Part shown: positions 35,662 to 42,072 of the stretch, in pieces | How the letters are laid out: every line of letters starts with the position of its first letter | Position numbering within the stretch: position 1 is the first letter of the stretch | Assembly (NCBI GenBank): GCA_017449935.1 | Contig: JAFSYP010000114.1 | Location: 25,877 to 89,876, forward strand | Length of the DNA: 64,000 bases | DNA from: Clostridia bacterium | GTDB taxonomy: Bacteria > Bacillota > Clostridia > Oscillospirales > Acutalibacteraceae | Reading direction: 5' to 3' | The notes under the pieces: generated by a model | Database searches by the model: none | What the model was told of the DNA's origin: nothing | Seen by the model: only the letters and a program-made list of their open reading frames with translations | Made by a program: the position numbers and the translations under genes

Positions 35662-35830
35662 TTAAGGCAACGCCGCACAAATCGCGGCGCACGCCTTGCT
35701 CGAATCTGTTTCCGTCATGCTGCACAAAAATCTCTTGACTTGCGGCAGCAAGCCTGCGATCTTTTTGTACAACCTGACGAAAAATCTTGCTTCGCAATCC
35801 GCACACCTCAATTGTGCGGCGTTACCTTAA
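35662..35830. mobile_element. MITE-like inverted-repeat element, complete copy
   Basis: A 169 bp element bounded by 19 bp terminal inverted repeats: TTAAGGCAACGCCGCACAA on the left and its complement with one mismatch on the right (35812-35830). The interior is itself an imperfect palindrome (GTACAAAAA against TTTTTGTGC, CGTCA against TGACG). A second copy, cut by the window end, is at 63860 and differs at four of 141 aligned positions. The minus-strand open frame (KIFRQVVQKDRR...) has equal numbers of silent and replacement differences, so it is probably not coding. The outer TTAA may be a target-site duplication. Confidence 0.85.
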
Positions 35831-36603
35831 AAAACGATCCGCATTCCGTCGAAGGCGGCGCGCACGTGAAAACGCTCCAGCACGGCGGCGGTCTCGGCGT
35901 GGGAGCCGTGCAGCGCGCGGGCGAAGTGCGACGCGACGATGCAGCCGTCCGGCGCGAGCATCTTCTGCGAAATGATCTCACGCGTCATCATCCGCAGCAT
36001 CGGGATCGAATTGTGTTCAAAAATGCGCCAGTCGTCCCGGTCGCCGACGGTGCAGTCGAGCACCATCACGTCGAATTTGTGCCGCAGCATCTCCTTCCAC
36101 GACGGGCGCAGGAACCATGCGCCGTCCAGCCCGTAGAACACGGTTTTGCCGTTCGGCGTGCGCAGGATATAATGTACCGGACTGCGCGCGTCCTGCATCA
36201 CGACGTCGTGGTTCGCCGGCACGCTCGTCACGGTAAAGCCGCCCATCCGCAGTGGGACGTACGGCAGGACAGGGATCGTTTCGATATGCGGATGCCGACC
36301 GATCTTCGCGCGCGCAAAGCCGTCGCACATCAGGCGGAGCTTCCGCGTTTCGGCGAGCTTCAGCAGTGCGGACAGATCGAAGTGATCCTCATGGTCATGC
36401 GTCAGCAGCACGTCCGTCACGCCGTCCAGCGCGCCCGGCTGCACTTCGGCTTCATAGTCCCAGATCCGCGGTCCGCAGTCCAGCAGCAGCGTGCCGTTGA
36501 GCAATGCGGCGGCGTTCCGACGGAAGAAGCCGTCTTTGTTCGGTGTGTTCCAGTCGGCGGCGCCGGTGCCGAGGAAGCGCAGTTCATTGTTTGCGGGGGG
36601 CAT
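35827..36603 (-). CDS. MBL-fold metallo-hydrolase
   Basis: A 258-residue metallo-beta-lactamase-fold hydrolase. The zinc motif is THDHEDHFDL (about 69-78); further metal ligands are likely ANHDV, DCTVGDRDDW and ASHFARALHG. It resembles the PhnP/tRNase Z-like branch acting on phosphodiesters, but substrate is uncertain. Its stop codon TAA lies within the terminal TTAA of the MITE-like element, so the element's insertion defines the present C-terminus (GMRIVF). It precedes no gene on its strand; the upstream neighbour yitT-like gene is 9 bp away, so the two are one transcript. Confidence 0.88.
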   Translation of the reverse strand: MPPANNELRFLGTGAADWNTPNKDGFFRRNAAALLNGTLLLDCGPRIWDYEAEVQPGALDGVTDVLLTHDHEDHFDLSALLKLAETRKLRLMCDGFARAKIGRHPHIETIPVLPYVPLRMGGFTVTSVPANHDVVMQDARSPVHYILRTPNGKTVFYGLDGAWFLRPSWKEMLRHKFDVMVLDCTVGDRDDWRIFEHNSIPMLRMMTREIISQKMLAPDGCIVASHFARALHGSHAETAAVLERFHVRAAFDGMRIVF

Positions 36604-36612
36604 GGTTTCCTC

Positions 36613-37503
36613 CTATTTCTTTCGCTGCTTGGCGGGAAAAACGTCCGCCACGTCGTTGATGGTGATGTATGCCTGCGGATCGAGCGTGTGGACGATGTCT
36701 TTCATCTTGGCGATCTGGAAGCGGTTGACGACGAAATAGATCATCGTCTTTTCTGCGTAGGAATAGCCGCCCGTGGCGGTGATGCGCGTCACACCGCTCT
36801 GGTACTCGGCGGAGAGCGCCGCGCAGATCTCTTCCGGTTTGGTCGTGACGATCAGCGCGGCCTTCGACCGGTCGAAGCCCTCGACCACATAGTCGACCGT
36901 TTTCAGCGCGACGGCATAGGCCACGATCGAATACAGCGCCGGGATCCAGTGCCCCGTCAAAGCGCCGCAGGCGATGTACAGGATCGCGTTGTAGATCATC
37001 ATGATCGTGCCGACGGACAGACCGAGCTGCGGCGCGAAGATCACGGCGATCACCTCGACGCCGTCGATCGCGCCGCCGAACCGAAGCGCAAGTCCCGTGC
37101 CGAAGCCGCAGATCAATCCGCCGAACAGCGCGCAGAGCAGCAGATCCTTCTGCGCGATCGGGGAGGCGGAGCTGACGTCGATCGGCAGCAGATCTTCGAT
37201 TACGAACGCACCGAATGCGTACGCGGACACGGCATACACGCCGTACAGCGTGAACAGCTTACCCTGCCGCCGCAAGCCGTACAGGAACAGCGGGACGTTC
37301 AGCACGATCAGAAAGAGCGGCAGCTTCAGGTACGGCGGCGTGAGCTGCGACAGGAGCATCGACGTGCCGGAGATGCCGCTGTCGTACAGATGCACCGGCG
37401 TGAGGAACATCGTCACGCCGACCGCATACACGAACCCGGCGACCGTGAGCATACAGATGTTTTGCCAACGAAGTCTGCGGAGCGATTGACGGAGATCCTT
37501 CAT
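36613..37503 (-). CDS. YitT family (DUF2179) membrane protein
   Basis: A 296-residue protein with five or six membrane helices (about 15-205) and a C-terminal soluble DUF2179 domain (about 215-290, containing TRITATGGYSYAEKTMIYFVVNRFQ). This two-part layout is the YitT/YqfU family of Firmicutes, whose transport substrate is unknown. ATG at 37503 follows GGGAGGG. It is cotranscribed with the MBL hydrolase gene. Confidence 0.92.
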   Translation of the reverse strand: MKDLRQSLRRLRWQNICMLTVAGFVYAVGVTMFLTPVHLYDSGISGTSMLLSQLTPPYLKLPLFLIVLNVPLFLYGLRRQGKLFTLYGVYAVSAYAFGAFVIEDLLPIDVSSASPIAQKDLLLCALFGGLICGFGTGLALRFGGAIDGVEVIAVIFAPQLGLSVGTIMMIYNAILYIACGALTGHWIPALYSIVAYAVALKTVDYVVEGFDRSKAALIVTTKPEEICAALSAEYQSGVTRITATGGYSYAEKTMIYFVVNRFQIAKMKDIVHTLDPQAYITINDVADVFPAKQRKK

Positions 37504-37607
37504 CGCGAACCCTCCCATGGTGATGCATAATCTGTTTCTATTATAAATGGGAGAAGGTCAATTATTATTTCAATTCGGAATTTTGCAAAAAAACTGCAAA
37601 TCTTCTG

Positions 37608-37636
37608 TTGACATCTCTCGCCGCAGGGGATAAGAT
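37608..37636 (+). promoter_or_regulatory. Promoter of araD
   Basis: TTGACA (37608-37613), 17 bp spacer, TAAGAT (37631-37636), 21 bp before the start codon. Confidence 0.8.
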
Positions 37637-37656
37637 GGGGGAGAAGGAAGGGATAT

Positions 37657-38349
37657 ATGATGCTTGACGCTTTGAAAGAACAAGTCTGCAAAGCCAATCT
37701 GCAGCTGCCCGCGTACGGACTGGTGACCTTTACATGGGGCAACGTCAGCGCGGTCGACCGCGAAAGGGGACTGGTCGTCATCAAGCCCGGCGGCGTGGAA
37801 TATGACACGATGCGCCCGCAGGACATGGTCGTGGTCGATCTTGCCGGCGGGGAGGTCGTCGAGGGGCATTACAAGCCCTCGAGCGACACGCCCACGCACC
37901 TGGCGCTCTACCGCGCGTTCCCCGGGATCGGCGGCGTCGTGCATACGCATTCGCGCTGGGCGACGGTCTTCGCACAGGCCAAGCGCGGCATACCTGCGCT
38001 TGGGACGACGCACGCGGACGACTTTTACGGCGAGGTGCCCTGTACGCGCGAGATGACGGCCGCGGAGATTGGCGGCGCCTACGAAGCCGAGACGGGCAGC
38101 GTGATCGTGGAGCGCTTCCGCGGTCTCGATCCGGCGGCGGTCCCCGGCGTGCTGGTCGCGTCGCACGGGCCGTTCACGTGGGGCCGGGACGCCCTCGAAG
38201 CCGTGCATAACGCCGTCGTGCTCGAGGAAGCGGCGTTTATGGCGTGGCACACGATGCAGCTGGGGCAGACTTCGCCGATCCCGCAGGCGCTGCTCGATAA
38301 GCACTATCTGCGCAAGCACGGCGCGAACGCCTATTACGGACAGAAGTAA
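37657..38349 (+). CDS. araD: L-ribulose-5-phosphate 4-epimerase
   Basis: A 230-residue class II aldolase-fold epimerase that converts L-ribulose-5-phosphate to D-xylulose-5-phosphate. It begins like E. coli AraD ([31 protein letters not shown]). Zinc ligands appear as VHTHSRW (His pair about 95-97) and SHGPFTWG (third His about 171), the catalytic Asp in TTHADDFYG, and the C-terminal Tyr in NAYYGQ. No other arabinose or ascorbate genes are adjacent. GAAGGAAGGG precedes a double ATG; the first is used. Confidence 0.95.
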   Translation: MMLDALKEQVCKANLQLPAYGLVTFTWGNVSAVDRERGLVVIKPGGVEYDTMRPQDMVVVDLAGGEVVEGHYKPSSDTPTHLALYRAFPGIGGVVHTHSRWATVFAQAKRGIPALGTTHADDFYGEVPCTREMTAAEIGGAYEAETGSVIVERFRGLDPAAVPGVLVASHGPFTWGRDALEAVHNAVVLEEAAFMAWHTMQLGQTSPIPQALLDKHYLRKHGANAYYGQK

Positions 38350-38369
38350 GGAGGCAAGGGAAGACAGGT

Positions 38370-39296
38370 ATGTGTGAAGAAAAAGCCGTCTACCAATATG
38401 ACGCGGAAAATGATGTGCTGATCCGGCGCCCTCCCCACGGTGCAGATCTGATCCTGTACAGGCATGAACTTGTGTGGAGACGTTTTTTCGATGCGGACGA
38501 AGGTTACAGAAGAGCGATCAGTCTTGGGCAGGGACACTGGGATAAGTTGGATACGGTCTCTGAAGAAAAAGCCGAGCAGCTCCTGAAAGAATGGGGGTAC
38601 TCGGAACAATTGCAGAAAGAATGGGATCTGATGCAGGAAAAATGGGATCTGGTCCGATGCCGTCATAGCGTGCGTCAATTCAGAGAGAAGTCGATCCCGC
38701 AGGAGGTCCGCGACGAGCTGGACGCATTTGCGCGGCAGTGCAGTATCGCCGGAGAACTGTCTATTCAGATAATCTATGATGAACCGCGCTGCTTCAACTC
38801 CCGAAAGGCGCACTACGGAAAATTCAGGAATTGCAGCAATTATATCGCGCTCGTTGGGAAAAACGGGGAGGATCTTGAGGAACGGTGCGGATATTACGGC
38901 GAACAGGTGGTTTTAAAGGCACAGGAACTCGGCCTGAATACGTGTTGGGCCGCGCTGACACACGGCAAAAGCGAAGCGATCGTTGCGGAGGATGAGACGG
39001 AGGTCATCCTGATCGCGTTGGGCTATGGGCAAACGCAAGGGAGATCCCGAAAGAGCAAATCGTTTTCTCAGGTGAGCGACAATACAACGAATCTGCCCGA
39101 CTGGTATATTCGCGGAATCCGGTCGGCGCTCTGTGCGCCAACCGCTATGAATCAGCAAAAATTCAAGTTTTCCCTGAACGGGGATCGGGTATCCGTCAGG
39201 ACCGGTCGCTTCGGACCGTGTCTCAGGATCGATCTCGGGATCGTAAAGTATCACTTTGAACTGTTGGCCGGTCCGGAGAATTTTACGTGGGCGTAA
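38370..39296 (+). CDS. Nitroreductase-family protein
   Basis: A 308-residue protein. The first 95 residues are a charged extension (DADEGYRRAISLGQGHWDKL...) without a recognised fold; from VRCRHSVRQFREKSIPQE onward it follows the putative TM-nitroreductase branch, with the FMN-phosphate Arg cluster RCRHSVRQF, the GYYGEQVVLKAQELGLNTCW helix and the second-half IRSALCAPTAMNQQ. Such enzymes bind FMN and reduce nitro or quinone groups. It starts 20 bp after araD and is probably cotranscribed, though a functional link is not obvious. Confidence 0.85.
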   Translation: MCEEKAVYQYDAENDVLIRRPPHGADLILYRHELVWRRFFDADEGYRRAISLGQGHWDKLDTVSEEKAEQLLKEWGYSEQLQKEWDLMQEKWDLVRCRHSVRQFREKSIPQEVRDELDAFARQCSIAGELSIQIIYDEPRCFNSRKAHYGKFRNCSNYIALVGKNGEDLEERCGYYGEQVVLKAQELGLNTCWAALTHGKSEAIVAEDETEVILIALGYGQTQGRSRKSKSFSQVSDNTTNLPDWYIRGIRSALCAPTAMNQQKFKFSLNGDRVSVRTGRFGPCLRIDLGIVKYHFELLAGPENFTWA

Positions 39297-39356
39297 GATG
39301 CCGCGATTCGACCGGAGACTTTTGCGTACGGATAGAAAATAAAACAAAAAAACCAC

Positions 39357-39384
39357 GAGCCGGCGCCCGAAAGGACGTCGGCTC
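39357..39384 (-). terminator. Intrinsic terminator after the Cys-rich peptide gene
   Basis: On the minus strand GAGCCGACG pairs with CGCCGGCTC (one mismatch) and is followed by GTGG and seven T residues, 21 bp past the stop codon of the small gene. Confidence 0.75.
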
Positions 39385-39404
39385 TCCTGCGTTACGGACT
39401 GACG

Positions 39405-39521
39405 TCAGCAACCGCAGCCGTTGTTGTTGCCGCAACCGCAGCCGCAGCCGCAACCGCAGTCGGAGAATAACAGGATGATGACCAGAAGCAGGATCCAGTT
39501 GTTATTGCATCCACAACCCAT
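39405..39521 (-). CDS. 38-residue Cys/Gly-rich membrane micropeptide
   Basis: A very short gene with every sign of being real: AAAGGAGGG 8 bases before the ATG, a stop, then a terminator. The product begins MGCGCNNNW, has one hydrophobic helix (about residues 9-19, WILLLVIILLF), then SDC(GC)4GNNNGCGC, giving nine cysteines in 38 residues. It recalls the tiny YjcZ-type sporulation peptides of Firmicutes (Gly-rich start plus one helix), but the CGCGC tail is unlike them. Possible metal-binding or spore-coat peptide; that is inference. It is antisense-free and lies in the gap between the nitroreductase gene and the next small gene. Confidence 0.75.
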   Translation of the reverse strand: MGCGCNNNWILLLVIILLFSDCGCGCGCGCGNNNGCGC

Positions 39522-39665
39522 TGTGTCGCCCTCCTTTCGTCGATGGGCAGCACTCAGTTGCAAGCGTTGCCTCAATGACAGCATATGGCATTCGGCAGGA
39601 TCGGTGACATTTTTTTGTTAAAACCGCTTTGTCCGGGCAACACTACCTCTGAGGAGGTGCAGAAA

Positions 39666-39863
39666 ATGACCGCAAAGAATTTCGGAGGCAAGCCGCCCTA
39701 CGACGACAACAGCGTCGAGCTGGGCGAGGAGCTGACGCCCGATCCCTTTTCCGACGAGCCGCAGCCGAGCAAGGTGCATCTGTCCCGCATGACGATGCGT
39801 GCCACGCCCGGCAAGCGCGGAAAGCTGCATAAGGAAACGCCGCGCAACAACCGGCAGTTTTAA
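39666..39863 (+). CDS. Small charged hypothetical protein
   Basis: A 65-residue hydrophilic protein, MTAKNFGGKPPYDDNSVEL..., acidic in the first half and basic in the second (HLSRMTMRATPGKRGKLHKE). No membrane segment and no recognised domain. The start at 39666 is supported by GAGGAGGTG 8 bases upstream. It lies 168 bp before ctsR; no terminator is visible, but ctsR has its own promoter. Proline-rich, probably disordered. Confidence 0.7.
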   Translation: MTAKNFGGKPPYDDNSVELGEELTPDPFSDEPQPSKVHLSRMTMRATPGKRGKLHKETPRNNRQF

Positions 39864-39935
39864 AAAAGTCTGAAAAAGTGAGAAAAAACGAGAAAATAAA
39901 AGATTATATCTGAAAAAGTACCGCCAAAGGCCGGA

Positions 39936-40007
39936 TTTGACCTTTCCTGACCTTTGACGTTTTGGTCAAAAGGCAGTATACTGTGTTCAAAGGTCAAAGA
40001 AAGTCAA
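39936..40007 (+). promoter_or_regulatory. ctsR operon promoter with two CtsR boxes
   Basis: The promoter is TTGACG (39954-39959), 17 bp spacer, TATACT (39977-39982). A CtsR heptad repeat GGTCAAAGAAAGTCAAA lies downstream at 39992-40008, covering the transcription start; a second in reverse orientation (read on the minus strand GGTCAGGAAAGGTCAAA) is upstream at 39936-39952. This is autoregulation typical of class III heat-shock genes. Confidence 0.9.
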
Positions 40008-40031
40008 AGTCAAACGAAGGAAGATGATCGT

Positions 40032-40478
40032 ATGAACCTCAGCAACAGTATCGCCCAAATGATCCTGAAAATGCTCGATCAGGACGGGAGTACGGAGATC
40101 CAGCGCAACGAATTTGCGCAGTTGATGGGGTGCGTGCCGAGCCAGATCAATTACGTCCTGTCCTCCCGGTTCACCCCGGAGCAGGGGTACATCGTGGAGT
40201 CGCGGCGCGGCGGCGGCGGGTACATACGCATCCGCCGTGTCAATCTCGACAAGGGCGTGATGCTCATGCACGTCGTCAACAACATCGGCCGATCGCTCGA
40301 CGAGCAGACCTGCCGAGCGCACGTCACGAACCTGACGTACAGCGGCGTCCTGGAGGAGCCGGCCGCCAAACTGATCCTGGCCGCCACCTCGGACATTTGT
40401 TTCCGCGCCCTGCCGCAGACGCAGCGGGACGAGGTGCGGGCAAGCGTGTTCAAACAACTGCTGCTCGCGTTAAATTAA
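40032..40478 (+). CDS. ctsR: Transcriptional repressor CtsR
   Basis: A 148-residue repressor of class III heat-shock genes. The winged helix-turn-helix is in EIQRNEFAQLMGCVPSQINYVLSSRFTPEQGYIVESRRGGGGYIRI, where the glycine-rich wing RRGGGGYIRI is the DNA-contacting hallmark. Its own operon promoter carries two matching boxes. McsB, encoded two genes downstream, inactivates CtsR during heat stress. Start at 40032 follows AAGGAAG. Confidence 0.97.
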   Translation: MNLSNSIAQMILKMLDQDGSTEIQRNEFAQLMGCVPSQINYVLSSRFTPEQGYIVESRRGGGGYIRIRRVNLDKGVMLMHVVNNIGRSLDEQTCRAHVTNLTYSGVLEEPAAKLILAATSDICFRALPQTQRDEVRASVFKQLLLALN

Positions 40479-40505
40479 GAAAACGCCTTGAAAGGAGTGT
40501 TTAGT

Positions 40506-41027
40506 ATGTTGTGTCAGAATTGCGGAAAACGGGAGGCCACGACGCATATCAAACGCGTGGTGAACGGAGAGACGTCGGAGCGCCATCTGTGCGCGGAATG
40601 CGCGGCGTCGCAGGGATACGCGGACGTGTTCAGCGGCTTCGGCTTCAGCTTCGGCGATCTGCTGGGCGGCTTTCTGAACGAAACGGCCGCGCCGCAGAAC
40701 CAGCTCGGCACGGGAAACCGGTGCCGCAAATGCGGCAGCTCCTGGAACGACATCGTCCGCGCCGGCAAAGTCGGATGCGCGGACTGCTACCGGACGTTCT
40801 ATGACCGGCTGCTGCCCACGCTGCAGCGCATCCACGGCAGGATACGCCATACGGGCAAGGTCGCCGGCAGCGTCGGGACCTATGCGCCGGTACAGGAAAA
40901 AACGGAAGAGGAGCTGCGTGAGGAAAAGATCGAGCAGCTCAAGGCAAAGATGAACGACGCCGTGGCTGAGCAGGATTTTGAACAGGCTGCGAAGCTGCGC
41001 GACGAGATCCGAGAGCTGGAAGCGTAA
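40506..41027 (+). CDS. mcsA: McsA, zinc-binding activator of McsB
   Basis: A 173-residue protein with two cysteine clusters, CQNCGKREATTHI...HLCAECA (1-40) and CRKCGSSW...VGCADCY (about 75-98), and a C-terminal UVR motif (LKAKMNDAVAEQDFEQAAKLRDEIRELE). McsA binds metal and activates the arginine kinase McsB. ATG at 40506 has AAGGAGTG upstream. Second gene of the ctsR operon. Confidence 0.96.
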   Translation: MLCQNCGKREATTHIKRVVNGETSERHLCAECAASQGYADVFSGFGFSFGDLLGGFLNETAAPQNQLGTGNRCRKCGSSWNDIVRAGKVGCADCYRTFYDRLLPTLQRIHGRIRHTGKVAGSVGTYAPVQEKTEEELREEKIEQLKAKMNDAVAEQDFEQAAKLRDEIRELEA

Positions 41028-41043
41028 GGGGAGGATGAACGTC

Positions 41044-42072
41044 ATGAAAAAATGGTACATCGAAAAAGGCGACCAGGGCGACGTCGTGCTGAGCACGCGT
41101 GTGCGGCTGGCGCGCAATCTGGAGGCTTATCCATTCCCGAACCGGCTGGACGTGCAGAGCAAGAAAAAGATCTGCGCCGAGATCAGCGACGCGGTCCTGT
41201 CGGACGGCAGCAATACGTTCCATCGGATCGACATGGCGTCCCTGACGCCCAGTCAGGCCGTCTCCCTCGCGGAGCGGCATCTGATCAGTCCGGAATTCAC
41301 GACCGACCGCGAAGGGCGCGCGCTGCTGCTGACGGACGACGAGAGCGTGTCGATCATGCTCTGTGAGGAGGATCACATCCGCCTGCAGGTGATGCAGGCA
41401 GGGCTTGCGCTCGAGCAGGCGTACGACATCGCGGACAAGATCGACACCATGCTTGACAAGCGTTTACAGTATGCGTTCGACGAGCGCATCGGTTATCTGA
41501 CGCAGTGTCCGACGAACCTCGGCACCGCCATGCGCGCTTCGGTCATGCTGCATCTGCCGGCGCTGGACGCGACGGGACGCATTTCTTCTCTGGCGGCGAC
41601 CGTGTCCAAGCTCGGTCTTGTGATCCGCGGCGCTTACGGCGAAGGTTCGTCCGCACGCGGGAGCATCTATCAGATCAGCAATCAGATCACGCTCGGCATC
41701 ACCGAGCAGGCGGCGATCGACAACCTGCGCGCTATTACATTACAGATCGTTTCGCAGGAACGCGCCGCCGAAGAGCAGCTTTTGCAGAACGAATCGGAGA
41801 TCGACAAGATCTGGCGCGCACGCGGCGTGCTCAGCAGCGCGCGGCTTCTGAGCGCCGACGAATTTATGGAACTGATCTCGCTGGTGCGTATGGGCGCGGC
41901 CCGGCAGATCTTCCCGCTGTCGATGGAGAAGATCAACGAGCTGATCGTGCGTATGCAGCCCGCGACGATCAACGCGGCAAGCGGACAGAATCTGTCCCCC
42001 GCGAAACGCGATGCAGTCCGCGCCGAAGCGGTACGCACCGCACTGCTTACACAAGGAGATGAAGAAGTATGA
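41044..42072 (+). CDS. mcsB: Protein arginine kinase McsB
   Basis: A 342-residue guanido-phosphotransferase-fold kinase that phosphorylates arginines to mark proteins for ClpCP. Motifs: VLSTRVRLARNLEAYPFP at the N-terminus, the phosphagen-kinase segment LTQCPTNLGTAMRASVMLHLPAL (about 158-180) with the conserved Cys, and RGAYGEGSSARGSIYQISNQITLG. ATG at 41044 is chosen for its spacing from AAGGGGAGG. Its stop overlaps the clpC start (ATGA). Confidence 0.97.
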   Translation: MKKWYIEKGDQGDVVLSTRVRLARNLEAYPFPNRLDVQSKKKICAEISDAVLSDGSNTFHRIDMASLTPSQAVSLAERHLISPEFTTDREGRALLLTDDESVSIMLCEEDHIRLQVMQAGLALEQAYDIADKIDTMLDKRLQYAFDERIGYLTQCPTNLGTAMRASVMLHLPALDATGRISSLAATVSKLGLVIRGAYGEGSSARGSIYQISNQITLGITEQAAIDNLRAITLQIVSQERAAEEQLLQNESEIDKIWRARGVLSSARLLSADEFMELISLVRMGAARQIFPLSMEKINELIVRMQPATINAASGQNLSPAKRDAVRAEAVRTALLTQGDEEV

